This document shows, one piece after another, positions 8,901-16,274 of a DNA stretch of 27,099 nt (within the stretch, counting starts at the first letter, position 1; the number at the start of each line of letters is the position of its first letter). The DNA is from a virus, in IMG/VR virus record IMGVR_UViG_3300017527_001347, positions 1 through 27,099 of that record; one strand, given 5' to 3'. The notes under the pieces were generated by a model. It was given only the letters and a program-made list of their open reading frames with translations. It was not told the DNA's origin and searched no databases. Both the position numbers and the translations under genes were made by a program.

Positions 8901-11498
8901 AAAGCCACCTACTCCTGCCCAAAGTTTGTAAATTAGAGTGGACAGAAGGACTCCACTCAGCATTTCTGCACCAAGTAGCAAGGCGGCTGTTACGGGATTT
9001 GAGACAAAAAGTCCTTTTAACGCCATCCCAAGCGTGGTTGTGATTAACTTTCCACCTATCTTTTTTCTTATTTTTCCTACAAATATAGTAATCAGTACTT
9101 CAACGGCAACAAACGCTGACATAATAGTTGCAAGCATTAATCCAGATAAATCTTTTGGAAAGGCGTTTCTTATATTGTCCCAAAAGGTACCGAGATTGCC
9201 GCTAAGGACTAAACCTAGTCCTGAAAAAGCCGCCATTGCTAAGACTATTGGCATTGCGAAAATATTTTTTAAAACATTCGCTAAAATGCCGCCTCCAGAA
9301 ATAACTCCTTTGGCAATTGTTGTGATAATCTTGAGTCCATAAAATGTGAGCTTGGATAGCGGTCCAGCCTTTGCGTCACTTGAAGGAAATAGTGGGCGTG
9401 TGAAACTAAATACACCCAGAATTGCATTCCAAAATGCTTGCCTAGCACTTTCAATCCCTGCACTAATAGTTAAAATTAAAGCTGTGCCGAAGTTTGCAAA
9501 ATTTGTTAAGCTAGGTAAGCTAAAATTACTAAAGTTCAATTCTGGTAATTTTAAGTTAGCAAGAAATGCAACTCCTTTACCAATCAAAACTCCTAAAATC
9601 CTCACTGAATTAATAATTTTGGCAATTGATGCACCTAAAATTGCTCCAACAAATTGTCCAGTATTGCTAAAGCCTAATAGTAATTCAGTGCTGTGTTTAA
9701 TTGGAGTAAATAATCCTGAAAATAGTTCAGCAATAGGGCTAAACAGTACAGCCAGCGATTCAAATACTGGGATTACTGGCTCAAACCCATTTTTTAAACC
9801 ATCTAAAAAACCCGTAAAGAAAGCTCCTAAAGGTTGCCAATATCTATATATCAACATGCCTACACCAGCTAACGCAGCTAAAGGGACTGCAAAAGCCGAA
9901 ACACCTACAAAAGCAGCTTTCAAAACACTAAAAATCAAAACAGAAGCAGCAGCTCCTTTTAAAAATACCGCAATCCCAATGGCTGCACCCGCAACCGCAG
10001 CAGTCACCATCATAATTTTTTTGACTAGTGGCTCATGTGCTTGCACCCAGTCATTTATTTTTCCTACTACTTGCGTAATTCCTTTAACGATTATGCGTAA
10101 AATTGGCTGAACCGTGTTATAAATTGAAATTTTTAAGGCTTCAGTGACAGAACCTAAAATAGCAAGATCACCTTTCAAATTTCTGATCATTTCAGATGAT
10201 ACAGCTTGAGCAGTGCCAACTATTTTTGAGCCTTTATCACCCATTCTTGCAATTTCATTATCCAGTTCTCCATTCTTGGCAGAGCTAACCAAGGTGGCAA
10301 AGCCTGAAACTGCTGTAAGTCCTGCAATATCAGCTAATAATCCAGTTCGTGTTGCTGTGCCTAGTTTTTTAGCGTCCATTGCTTTAGCAATGTCTTTTAA
10401 AATTTCAGGGAATTTGCGTAGATTTTTTGCCCCAGTTTTTTTATCTATTTCGTATGTTTGAACTCCAAGATATTTGAGGGCATCAGCGGCAACTCTAGGA
10501 GGACTAGCCAAGCGAGTTAAGGATTTTCTAAGTGTTGTGCCTGCCATGCTTGCTTGAATGCCGCTATTACCCAAAATGCCTGCGGCAGCACTCAAGGTTT
10601 CGAGAGAAACTCCTGTTTTTGCAGCAATTGGAGCAGCGTATTTCATTGTTTCGCCAAGCATTACCATATCAACATTGAAGTTAGTAATGGTATGAGCCAT
10701 GACATCGCCAAGTCGCTTCATTTGATTGGCGGCATCATTTTTGCCAAACATTGCAGTAGCAACATTTGAAGCAATATCAGAAGCACGAGCTAAACCAATC
10801 CCACCAGCGGCTGCTAAATCAGCGACGCCACGCATGGACACCAGAATATCTTTAGCTTCCATACCAGCCATACCAAGGAATGACATGCCTTCAGCTATTT
10901 CAGTAGCACTCCATTTTGTAGCTGCACCAATTGCTCTAGCTTTGGCGGTTAAAGCATCTAAGGCTTGGGCGGCAAGATTGGTTCCAGCGATAGAATCTTG
11001 TTTGCGGATAGTAGAAAGGGTGACTGCACTAACTTTGGACATAGCTGCCTCAAAGTTCATACCTGCTTGGACAGGGGCTTGTAATGCACTTGTGACTTTT
11101 TTGCCAAAATCCTCTAAGCCATAGGCGGCTATGGTGACATTAGCAATAGTTTGAATTGTTTTTTTGAGAGATTCAGTTTGACGTTGAATACGAGCAAAGG
11201 ATTGTTGAAATGAACGCGCAATGCGATTAGGTGCATTACCAGCAGTCAATGAATTAATTTTACGTTGAGCCGCATTTACTCCCATTTCAATATTGCGTCC
11301 AGCCTGCTTCAAGGAAAGTTTGTTAAGCTCTTTTTGAGCGTCAGTAATATCAACATGAGGCTGAAAAATTTTTTTAAACAGACGAGCAAAGCCAGCGAAC
11401 TTTTTGGTCAAACCTTTGATAATTCCATTGACATTTCTTGAAGCATGATCAATTGCTCCAACGATTATATTTACACGAGCTGTTGCTGACGATGACAT
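2925..11498 (-). CDS. T: Giant tail tape measure protein (gpT, TP901 type)
   Basis: This 2857-residue protein sets tail length and is ejected during infection in its family. Residues about 130-430 carry the TP901/PhageMin_Tail core (KWSATEIAEGMSFLGMAGM, ETLSAAAGILGNSGIQAS, GTTLRKSLTRLASPP). Hydrophobic helices follow (about 490-560 and beyond). Residues about 703-713 (FPSSDAKAGP) repeat the motif normally near a tape measure's C-terminus, and it recurs at about 2670 (FPHSDAKEGP). Residues about 1260-2260 are Lys/Gln/Arg-rich, probably coiled coil or disordered. This region contains three CX5C units (C1291-C1297, C1327-C1333, C1365-C1371), a CxxCCxxC knuckle (1509-1516), two QMD[MI]F boxes (1820, 1862) and a repeated ARESMKFFKPTLF. 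A second hydrophobic block precedes the C-terminus. P2 gpT is about 815 residues, so this one is several times larger. AAGGAAAA precedes the ATG at 11,498. Confidence 0.93.
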   Translation of the reverse strand: MSSSATARVNIIVGAIDHASRNVNGIIKGLTKKFAGFARLFKKIFQPHVDITDAQKELNKLSLKQAGRNIEMGVNAAQRKINSLTAGNAPNRIARSFQQSFARIQRQTESLKKTIQTIANVTIAAYGLEDFGKKVTSALQAPVQAGMNFEAAMSKVSAVTLSTIRKQDSIAGTNLAAQALDALTAKARAIGAATKWSATEIAEGMSFLGMAGMEAKDILVSMRGVADLAAAGGIGLARASDIASNVATAMFGKNDAANQMKRLGDVMAHTITNFNVDMVMLGETMKYAAPIAAKTGVSLETLSAAAGILGNSGIQASMAGTTLRKSLTRLASPPRVAADALKYLGVQTYEIDKKTGAKNLRKFPEILKDIAKAMDAKKLGTATRTGLLADIAGLTAVSGFATLVSSAKNGELDNEIARMGDKGSKIVGTAQAVSSEMIRNLKGDLAILGSVTEALKISIYNTVQPILRIIVKGITQVVGKINDWVQAHEPLVKKIMMVTAAVAGAAIGIAVFLKGAAASVLIFSVLKAAFVGVSAFAVPLAALAGVGMLIYRYWQPLGAFFTGFLDGLKNGFEPVIPVFESLAVLFSPIAELFSGLFTPIKHSTELLLGFSNTGQFVGAILGASIAKIINSVRILGVLIGKGVAFLANLKLPELNFSNFSLPSLTNFANFGTALILTISAGIESARQAFWNAILGVFSFTRPLFPSSDAKAGPLSKLTFYGLKIITTIAKGVISGGGILANVLKNIFAMPIVLAMAAFSGLGLVLSGNLGTFWDNIRNAFPKDLSGLMLATIMSAFVAVEVLITIFVGKIRKKIGGKLITTTLGMALKGLFVSNPVTAALLLGAEMLSGVLLSTLIYKLWAGVGGFDLSGVWMKLLENFTGIGKKISNATSTIGASFQNGLAQAAELGWSGMISGSLQAIRDGLATAGSALWTGFWNILRSVFDIGIWDVIKTFISTISTISWEYLKLPFTMLGDIGSVLGLGVIMGGISALFMKVEIATGNVTQKVNLLKNAFQTKQLFAFQTWKLLFIKFVSTFGGYLRFLIYPLERLFFLSKFLIFLPKLIGIMVKSSPLGKNANLIAFTHAGDSISRMAKELFSVQRNFAAIGIVLSFVVKWVFGLNTKFLILRATIIASAAGLKYWWSGFMQVAPAIGIAFKEAGVHVSALWADLKTLPFGSIITAIGTITGHIILGITHIFNRLMQFREWLNEVFEDKGTGTLVFAGFIAAFVGALAFMRMRYKRFLMTTFVANPNQAGGCQQRLAEQKGGTLRKMYAFATRKKPEGVRSVTDTCGSIASCFTPQGNLQKKSKRWWQFFKKKTSEMTGSACTTMQSCFFPTSQVITKKSKGLLGFFRKAKQVTKQVNFCDSFKGCAMNMDQLSKTHEKASRKAGNSWVNNFGKAVKRENKLIANSFRKLVAIKINPYQSSLSNERRSNATSIFYRQKPEPVGYKQKPSGIFSNRVGPAKPVIQPKVEPFTKPSKTIIEHPKQLTTSPILANNNLSSAQKQQLCVICCGKCGGTTNSSATNPIAKKIAKKVATPPIDQSKLNKRAWEIAREKAGGKKGSKAHFAQGLKQAEQEFTRKKFKSFAEMQREADERDRRKPKQMWATGQTRMKPDPKFGGRDDFMNRQFPSFNERRKELANKDKLAKQKVSQDKKQHQKLVAVQQQRQNALESSRRIREQLERDYQQLQKKENVSKQASIKEKVRQKWRIFQSNSAKQAAARQERKLIENRLYQEGLSSQRTTQQANFIQKQDKVNRLGGGAISSNSSSQIKAVPTPIIRQAPTNKGKQKAPSLLQRFRENSKKLLPSKAQPVVAPSKQMDMFGGGGQVPAKAVPQTPFWQRAKNKIFKPKAVAATVAPKQMDIFSNKQAVTQNRVSQADKALRDTAIHNRRIDVAAKKERFTSEKRAALLAKRKQLQERLYQQKPYYPPTTKADFVRRESYSSAKVQKARLDRRLRESQFRIKEKAYVQNRNTVQNKVTPKGIKTALKRSQQHLLDLGGSITSSMSSGWDNFKKKTGNTFNKIGGFFSRIRGGFAVFFDSARQRVENGIAALDKKLSTQQMSDKQIGQWTKNQSKLLRAKGMAFERAEKQAARESMKFFKPTLFERASGYLDAGRNGQSRSDERIKSWTDNRTAQLEKGSLIKKALSHEQAKVKAARESMKFFKPTLFQKAAIGFADKVKASADDITNRQKKAQQLRIEQQQQARSQQIQQAAKAQEERIKGIEAARKREQKEIFREQKIAKKEKSKLIAKKLSAERIQEQTQRQMNELAKMGLGSKLSPDTSIRQTSPPKTHNLGTLFRRPPTPNIDLQGKYEQYDDGKANPNSGMGQRRRHLKGGAGLLIAAGTAGMLMSGGNAQAGELNQTTESVSLLTVALEKGKMAWQYFKENMASVGMLALTISTMLFDPIVLLGVLSKVALIAGAAFLGWKIGEWLNQFEVVREGARIVVTAILDFGFATAAAISGWWTNSVQPAFANLAGFISFAWQELTLSFANLGFLGTLEAFGNLIESSLNNLWAGLGTVIMAPVRLLADVITIVGTMVGQVVGAIASGNWADAGMAILRAIGAGALAAASFLLDGLSGVFQMGISLITTWLPRMLGFGGDMLLYLARGIFGSKNKILNAIQDLWNAMKAKLSAMIEAIGNTLKRGIQQKFSGLKESVRSAFKSITNLFPHSDAKEGPFKHLTASGRAIMTTMAIGVRKGEGSLGKSLSNSLAYAQKSINANPIQLQAIGNSASHQPTASNALNSLNQTLLKLNRINKGLEKRQSNSLLDNLPLSIPQVAAEIEVANDNYTAIDGSSDLIGNAKTNNISFGDIIVNVSGGDRNNFDAKELAIVVREHLDMSLDEQLRRSMYDYA
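5000..5330 (-). repeat. Two ~64-residue repeats in the basic tape measure region
   Basis: ARESMKFFKPTLF occurs at residues of about 2093 and 2157. Similar upstream sequence in each copy (IGQWTKNQSKLL versus IKSWTDNRTAQL) shows a duplicated unit of about 64 residues rather than a short motif. Confidence 0.7.
7380..7645 (-). repeat. Three CX5C units inside the tape measure gene
   Basis: The encoded residues C1291-C1297, C1327-C1333 and C1365-C1371 each form Cys-five-Cys, spaced 36 and 38 residues apart. Between them the pattern KKSK, aromatic or hydrophobic pair, FF and basic residues recurs (KKSKRWWQFFKKKTSE and KKSKGLLGFFRKAKQ). The units are diverged at the sequence level but keep the same spacing. 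Confidence 0.75.
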
Positions 11499-11516
11499 TA
11501 TTTATTATTTTCCTTT

Positions 11517-13013
11517 TTAACCAAAATTCTTAAACGCTTTGCAATATAAAACTAAGCCATCGCTAAAGAAATCAATAATATCAATTCCATTTGGGGTTGA
11601 TGTTAATGTGGGTATTGTTTGGTTTTGAAATTTATAGGCACTCCCAAAACTTAATTGGCGATTACCTAAGTTATCCTGTTTAACAACCAAGTGATATGTA
11701 GCTCCACTAGTCAAATTAACTGGATTTTTTAAATTTCTATCGCCTTCCAAAGTTATCTCAGCGGAATCGTCTCGCCCAACATCCCAATAAATTTGATTCT
11801 CATCTTGTAGAACTTGCCAACTTCCAGCCCCTACAGCGGCTACACCAGACAAATGTTGAATATTCTTTTTTCTAAAATCAATATATTCACTGCCGTCATG
11901 ATCTACTGAAACAATTCTTGCTTTGGGTATGTTTTCGTACCAAGTCGCGGTTTGGAAAATAATTGTAGCTATTAGATACGATTCCGCAAACGGTAAGCCT
12001 ACTATTTCAGTAGCTTCAATTGCCGCAGCCCTCCTTGCTGCACCAGAACGAGGATATTGATTTTTGCCTAAGACAGCTATAATTGGATGACGAATATCGT
12101 GTGTAGCAAAAATATGCACTAAGACATAATCATTGTTATTTACTTCGGTAAACCCGTGAATCCCACCATCAAAAGAATTGTAAGGCAATCTAATCCCAGT
12201 ATAACCAGCCGTACCGTTATAAATAATTGGAAAATCATCAGCTTGCTTGGTTAGCCATTTTCCACTCGCTCCCCATTGATACAAAATAGGAATTTGAGCT
12301 AAAGGCTGTAATGTTTGTGGAGAGCCACCAATAATTTCATGAATTAAGTCTTCATCTACTATTGATCCGTCTGCTACACCAAATTGCGCGTGAGCATCTT
12401 CATTTGCATTGCCATCAACTGATAGATTTGTTAATCCTAAACCTGCTATGAACTGAGTGCCAAAAGTATGATGAATGTAGGCATGTGTTGCCCAATCCAT
12501 AGTCAAGCCATGTCTCTCGTCTCCAAAAACTATAGCTATTTGCGTAGATGACCAATATAAATACGCTATATAAGCAACACCAAAAATTAAATTTAAATCA
12601 GCAGGTTCAGTGCTATCAATTAGTTGATCACCATCATAAAAAATAAAGTGAGGGCCTTCAGTATCGCTAATAACAATATTTCCCTCGTCAAACTGTTCAT
12701 ATCTCTTACCTTGAATCCAATATTCAAAACTATCTTCTGTAGGAGAGATGGTGAAAGTACGAGTTTCCTCGTCAAATTCAATTACTGTTGCGCTTCTATT
12801 GGGAAATCCTGTGGGCTCGCGTTGGACTTGCATTATCTTTCCAGTCAACTCTGGTTCCCACTTCTCATTCCCGTCAAGTTCAAAGGCACTTGACGATGTA
12901 TGCTGAACAAGGCAACGATACCGAACGCTATTAGCTATGACTTCCATTTCTGGAAGATATAGATAATTAGGTTGCCAATTAGCGATAGCTTGAACTTGAC
13001 GAGGATTAAACAT
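11517..13013 (-). CDS. Putative tail appendage protein with carbohydrate-binding-like N-terminus
   Basis: I do not recognise this 498-residue protein as a whole. Residues about 12-55 (NWQPNYLYLPEMEVIANSVR, then YRCLVQHTSSSAFELDGN and KWEPEL) follow the 'W..n..Y..g..V..ng..Y.c...HTS...F..d...W' pattern. That pattern is typical of the chitin/CBM5-12-like modules on phage tail fibres. The rest is mixed beta-rich sequence with the notable stretches YNSFDGGIHGFTEVNNNDYV, VHIFATHDIRHPIIAVLGKN and TATWYENIPKARIVSVDHDG. The gene starts at ATG 13,011-13,013, overlapping the upstream stop by one base, with a GGCGG-like site. It lies directly before the tape measure. A structural or adsorption role is inferred from context and the N-terminal module; an enzyme is not excluded. 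Confidence 0.55.
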   Translation of the reverse strand: MFNPRQVQAIANWQPNYLYLPEMEVIANSVRYRCLVQHTSSSAFELDGNEKWEPELTGKIMQVQREPTGFPNRSATVIEFDEETRTFTISPTEDSFEYWIQGKRYEQFDEGNIVISDTEGPHFIFYDGDQLIDSTEPADLNLIFGVAYIAYLYWSSTQIAIVFGDERHGLTMDWATHAYIHHTFGTQFIAGLGLTNLSVDGNANEDAHAQFGVADGSIVDEDLIHEIIGGSPQTLQPLAQIPILYQWGASGKWLTKQADDFPIIYNGTAGYTGIRLPYNSFDGGIHGFTEVNNNDYVLVHIFATHDIRHPIIAVLGKNQYPRSGAARRAAAIEATEIVGLPFAESYLIATIIFQTATWYENIPKARIVSVDHDGSEYIDFRKKNIQHLSGVAAVGAGSWQVLQDENQIYWDVGRDDSAEITLEGDRNLKNPVNLTSGATYHLVVKQDNLGNRQLSFGSAYKFQNQTIPTLTSTPNGIDIIDFFSDGLVLYCKAFKNFG

Positions 13014-13924
13014 TAAATTACCGCCTCTACTGAAAATTCATCACCGACATCAAGTGGATGCGTAAAATGAAAACTGTTTTGTGAATTCCACGCTATCGGA
13101 GGATTTGTGCCACCTTTCCTTTGATGAACATCATTGTATCGAATATCTAAATCATGATCAGCGATAAATTTTGCTGATGTGTCAGGCAGCGATACAGAAT
13201 TACCTTCTGCTGTTGCTACGCCTGAACCAGCGCCATCACCTGTGGATAAACTAATTACCTCATTTACCGCAAATGCTGTGGTTACAGTGAAATACCTGAT
13301 AACAGGAGATTTTTTAGGTGAAATTATATCAACACCTGTTAAGCCGGCACCGCCGTTGATTTTTCTTGAAGCTGGTAGGTTTAATTCCGCAAAAACCTTA
13401 TTTACCTGAAATTCTATATCACCAGTTAGGCTGACAGATACCAAAGTTCCATCATCGGAATCTCTAACAAAATCAAGCTGTAAATTTTCCGAACCTGTAG
13501 TACCCACAGCATCACCATCCGTAACAGTGTTCGCACAATGAAGTAAGCCATACACCTTCCATTCATCTATTAAGATTGGATCATGTGTCGTAGCATTTCT
13601 AATTTCTACCATGTTCCAGACATCGCCTAACGTGTCAATAGCAACTCCAATACTTGCGGAGCCGACTGTGCCTGGTAATGCACTTACAGATATTGAGCCA
13701 TCAACCGCAGCAGTTGAAGTACCTATCCCTAATTTACCAGTAAGAATATTGGAAGCCAATAGGGCAAATTGTTGATTACTTACTGAAACAACCTGTGTAT
13801 TAATGAAGCCAAGCGGTAAACATTGGCGACGTTCGACAAAAGCTTGCAAAGAAGGGTAGTCGCCAACACCACCATCGCCTAATGATTTTCTAAAATGGAC
13901 ATTTCTTGCGTTAGTGCCTGACAT
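13013..13924 (-). CDS. Unrecognised phage structural protein
   Basis: This 303-residue protein begins MSGTNARNVHFRKSLGDGG. It is rich in Gly, Ser, Thr, Val and Asp, with alternating hydrophobic patterns that suggest beta-sandwich domains (GSISVSALPG, ASIGVAIDTLGDVWNMVEIR, SVSLTGDIEFQVNKVFAELN, AFAVNEVISLSTGDGAG). It has no signal peptide, membrane segment or catalytic motif I can recognise. AGGAA lies 7 bases before the ATG at 13,922-13,924. It sits between two other unknown genes with a 9-base gap upstream and a one-base overlap downstream, so the three are co-translated. Composition and neighbours suggest a virion component such as an appendage, collar or baseplate part. This is a context inference. 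Confidence 0.5.
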   Translation of the reverse strand: MSGTNARNVHFRKSLGDGGVGDYPSLQAFVERRQCLPLGFINTQVVSVSNQQFALLASNILTGKLGIGTSTAAVDGSISVSALPGTVGSASIGVAIDTLGDVWNMVEIRNATTHDPILIDEWKVYGLLHCANTVTDGDAVGTTGSENLQLDFVRDSDDGTLVSVSLTGDIEFQVNKVFAELNLPASRKINGGAGLTGVDIISPKKSPVIRYFTVTTAFAVNEVISLSTGDGAGSGVATAEGNSVSLPDTSAKFIADHDLDIRYNDVHQRKGGTNPPIAWNSQNSFHFTHPLDVGDEFSVEAVI

Positions 13925-13933
13925 TATATATTC

Positions 13934-14746
13934 CTATGGGGTTAAAGCTATAAAAAAATCGCCTTGATCGACAATTTCCGTATAACGAAAGCAGTGTTTG
14001 CTAACATAAAGCACAGCGATAGCTTTTTCTAATAATCTACCATTCAATAATATTTGAATTGAGCCACTGTTATTAAAGTCATTAGCGTTTTCTCCAAGGT
14101 TCATATTTGAATCATGTCCTGAAGCGGTATAATCAAGAGTATCCTCAGTTGGATATAGAGAAAACAGACCATTCTCTATTGATGTATGTATAGCTAATTT
14201 TCTTTGTTTGAGTTCTGACATCAACATATCAAGCGGTACAGCTCCTATGCTTCTAGGATGATAACAATTTTTGGCATTAGGAAAAAAGACAAAAACATTT
14301 GTTGGCTTAGCTGGCAAAGTAGATTCTGCGACTTTCTTGAAAACATAACCGTTTCTAATTTCGCCGACCATTTGGGTTGAAATTATACCATCATAAACTT
14401 CATCTTTTATATAGTCAGGTTTCCACACTAGTTGTACAGAATATTCATGCATAGTAGTGTCTGTAGCAGGATTGATTATTATTGGATTTTCTCTTAACGT
14501 AATAAAAAGGCTAGTTAGATCAATTGGAATTGCTTTGTCGGTAAAAAACCTAACTGCCACACTCCCCTGCATCTCGGCAATAATTTCTAACTTATCGTCC
14601 ATTGTAGTGGGATTAATTAGTTTTAATACCGGGAAAAGTATAGTAAAATTAGTGGCACTCCATTTGTCTGCAACTGCATCTGGCAGAACATTTCTTGTGA
14701 TTTCAGTTATAGCGGTATTTAATATCTCTCTAATCATAATTATCAT
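13934..14746 (-). CDS. Unrecognised protein, first gene of the leftward tail operon
   Basis: The protein is 270 residues if started at ATG 14,744-14,746 (MIIMIREILN), or 267 if started at the ATG nine bases later. Neither start has a good ribosome site. Sequence features are an amphipathic N-terminal helix (ILNTAITEITRNVLPDAVAD), beta-rich central sequence (MHEYSVQLVWKPDYIKDEVY), a KCHxx-like stretch NAKNCYHPRSIGAVPLDMLM, and a C-terminus with ILLNGRLLEKAIAVLYVSKH. I recognise no family. As the first gene of the operon that leads into tape measure, U, X and D, it is probably a tail or baseplate component or an assembly factor. That is inferred from position only. Confidence 0.5.
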   Translation of the reverse strand: MIIMIREILNTAITEITRNVLPDAVADKWSATNFTILFPVLKLINPTTMDDKLEIIAEMQGSVAVRFFTDKAIPIDLTSLFITLRENPIIINPATDTTMHEYSVQLVWKPDYIKDEVYDGIISTQMVGEIRNGYVFKKVAESTLPAKPTNVFVFFPNAKNCYHPRSIGAVPLDMLMSELKQRKLAIHTSIENGLFSLYPTEDTLDYTASGHDSNMNLGENANDFNNSGSIQILLNGRLLEKAIAVLYVSKHCFRYTEIVDQGDFFIALTP

Positions 14747-14764
14747 GAATATCTTAAAAAGTTA

Positions 14765-14770
14765 ATTATA
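14765..14770 (-). promoter_or_regulatory. Candidate -10 box for the leftward tail operon
   Basis: On the minus strand, TATAAT lies 19-24 bases before the first ATG of the leftward operon, inside the 30-base gap between the two divergent operons. A recognisable -35 hexamer at 16-18 bases is missing (TTAGCT is the nearest). If it is used, transcription may need a phage activator, as P2 late promoters do. In AT-rich DNA such boxes occur by chance. Confidence 0.3.
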
Positions 14771-14776
14771 TTTGTT

Positions 14777-15115
14777 ATGGTTAATAAAGCTAATTTAAAT
14801 AATGCGACACATAATAAAATTTTTGTAGGTGTTGCTATTTTATTGTTAGGCGCAACACTCATTGGACTATTCAAACAAAATGATACAGTACATAGAATTG
14901 AATGGGAAGCACAATCCCTACGTATCGCCGTAAATAAACTTGAACAAAATATCAAAGAATTTGTCGGATCAGGCGAAAGATTTACTGCGAAAGATGGGAA
15001 AGTTTTGAAGGAATATATCGACTTACATATGAAAATTACGAAAGTGAAGATACAAGAGATTATAAACGAGCAAAAACAATGTCAGAAAAAACTGTATCAG
15101 AAAAGTAATGAATAA
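14777..15115 (+). CDS. Small single-pass membrane protein with coiled-coil tail
   Basis: This is the first gene of the rightward operon, 112 residues. A short polar N-terminus is followed by one membrane helix at residues about 15-32 (KIFVGVAILLLGATLIGLF). A charged, probably coiled-coil, domain comes next (HRIEWEAQSLRIAVNKLEQN), then GERFTAKDG and another helix. The N-in, C-out layout and size recall inner-membrane spanins and small holin-associated proteins, but no diagnostic motif is visible, so its function is unknown. No clear ribosome site precedes the ATG at 14,777. Its end overlaps the start of gpV by 8 bases. Lysis proteins sit near gpV in several P2-type phages, which makes a lysis role possible but unproven. 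Confidence 0.55.
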   Translation: MVNKANLNNATHNKIFVGVAILLLGATLIGLFKQNDTVHRIEWEAQSLRIAVNKLEQNIKEFVGSGERFTAKDGKVLKEYIDLHMKITKVKIQEIINEQKQCQKKLYQKSNE

Positions 15116-15968
15116 TACTGAGCATACGGCATGGAATGCCGCAGAATCTAATAGACGGATTGATTTACTTTTTAGAATTGGCACGATCGTAGAGGCTAAA
15201 TTTGAAGAAAAAGGCTATTCTGAGGAAGAGGTAAATTGGACGAACGAAGACAAAAATAATTATTTTCGAGGGCCGTTATATCGTGTCGAGATGGCGGATA
15301 ATAAAACTTATTGGATGCCGATGCTTGCCTTGCGAGCAGGCAAAGATCAAAGTTATTGGGCTTTAGAAATTGGTGAGCAAGTTGCTGTGTTGGCCGCTTC
15401 AGGTGATCCAATGCAGTCGGTAATTATTGGCGCGTTATATCAAGATACTTACCGTCCGCCCGTCGGCTTGGATGACGGCACAAGTGACAAGCGTCCTTGG
15501 CGAGCTTCGGTAAAAAGAGAGCGTTTTGCAGATAATACAATCTTTGAGTATGACCGTGAAAAACATCGTTTCACAGCCTCGTTTTTAAGTGCTGAAGATA
15601 ACCAGTTCCAGTATCAAGGTGACACCTCTGTTAGAAAGCTGAGTGTTCACATCAAAGAAATTGATATCAAAAATGATGAGAATACAAAAGTAGACGCTGA
15701 TGGGACTATTGCTTATAAGTCTGGTGGCAATATGACTTTAGAAAGTGATAGCGATATAACGGAAACTGCTTCTGGAAAAATTGATATTGGAGCTGGTAGC
15801 AATGTCAATATTAAAGGTTCAAGCAATGTCAATATTGAGGCTGGTTCATCAGTTTCCATAAAAGGGGCCACAGTAAAAATTGAAGGTGGTACGATTGAAG
15901 TAGAGGGTGGATCGGTAAAAATCACAGGTGGCACAGTTGATGTCAAAGGTATGATTAATTTAAATTAA
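15108..15968 (+). CDS. V: Baseplate spike protein gpV
   Basis: The 286-residue protein matches the phage baseplate assembly protein V family, which forms the trimeric membrane-piercing spike below the hub. Residues about 20-112 form the OB-fold part (LLFRIGTIVEA, YRVEMADNKTYWMPML, WALEIGEQVAVLAASGDPMQ, VIIGALYQ). The segment DGTSDKRPWRASVKRERFAD and a 'D....Y+++' part then lead into the C-terminal needle. Residues about 205-284 are a run of short repeats such as GSNVNIKGSSNVNIEAGSSV and KIEGGTIEVEGGSVKITGG. These are typical of the intertwined beta-helix of such spikes. P2 gpV is about 211 residues, so the needle is longer here. A PAAR gene two genes downstream would cap it. The start overlaps the upstream gene. 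Confidence 0.92.
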   Translation: MNNTEHTAWNAAESNRRIDLLFRIGTIVEAKFEEKGYSEEEVNWTNEDKNNYFRGPLYRVEMADNKTYWMPMLALRAGKDQSYWALEIGEQVAVLAASGDPMQSVIIGALYQDTYRPPVGLDDGTSDKRPWRASVKRERFADNTIFEYDREKHRFTASFLSAEDNQFQYQGDTSVRKLSVHIKEIDIKNDENTKVDADGTIAYKSGGNMTLESDSDITETASGKIDIGAGSNVNIKGSSNVNIEAGSSVSIKGATVKIEGGTIEVEGGSVKITGGTVDVKGMINLN

Positions 15969-15982
15969 GAGTTTAAAAAATT

Positions 15983-16273
15983 ATGGCAAATCCAATCGAA
16001 AATATAAAAAAGCGACTTGATAATATTGAAGCACTTTTATCTAAAACAACTATGAAAATTCCTCTAGCAAGCACGCTTTCATTAGAGTATGTCAGCTCAG
16101 AAGATTTAGATAAGAATAAATTAATATACGGGCAGGATTTTATTTTTGTTCCTGAAGATACCCCTATTATGCTTCAACAAATAAACCTTACCGCCTTAAA
16201 CAGCAATCCAGCAATCTTACAAATCACGAAAAATACATACCATAAAAAACCTTCATCATGGGGGCAAAAATAA
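15983..16273 (+). CDS. Small protein of unknown function between spike and PAAR genes
   Basis: This 96-residue protein begins MANPIENIKKRLDNIEALLS, a likely amphipathic or coiled-coil helix. A beta-prone segment follows (LIYGQDFIFVPEDTPIMLQQ) and a basic end. No family is recognised. It starts 15 bases after the gpV stop and ends one base before the PAAR gene. It is therefore in the spike cassette and may help spike assembly or fill a connector position. That is inferred from neighbourhood only. The length, frame and flanking spacing make it a believable gene. Confidence 0.55.
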   Translation: MANPIENIKKRLDNIEALLSKTTMKIPLASTLSLEYVSSEDLDKNKLIYGQDFIFVPEDTPIMLQQINLTALNSNPAILQITKNTYHKKPSSWGQK

Positions 16274-16274
16274 T

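Noticed and set aside
8938-9342. Open frame of 134 codons on the plus strand, and similar ones at 10,726-11,124 and 5,881-6,189
   Set aside because: All lie antisense within the tape measure gene with low-complexity composition, no motif and no operon context.
9346-10110. Long open frame of 254 codons on the plus strand inside the tape measure gene
   Set aside because: It is antisense to clear tape measure coding sequence. Its Ala/Pro/Ile/Lys-rich composition is what the complement of hydrophobic-helix codons gives, and it has no ribosome site or family motif.
15780-15850. Short direct DNA repeat (agcaatgtcaatatt, twice) as a possible recombination site
   Set aside because: It is explained by the repeated beta-helix needle of gpV, where neighbouring rungs have the same residues.
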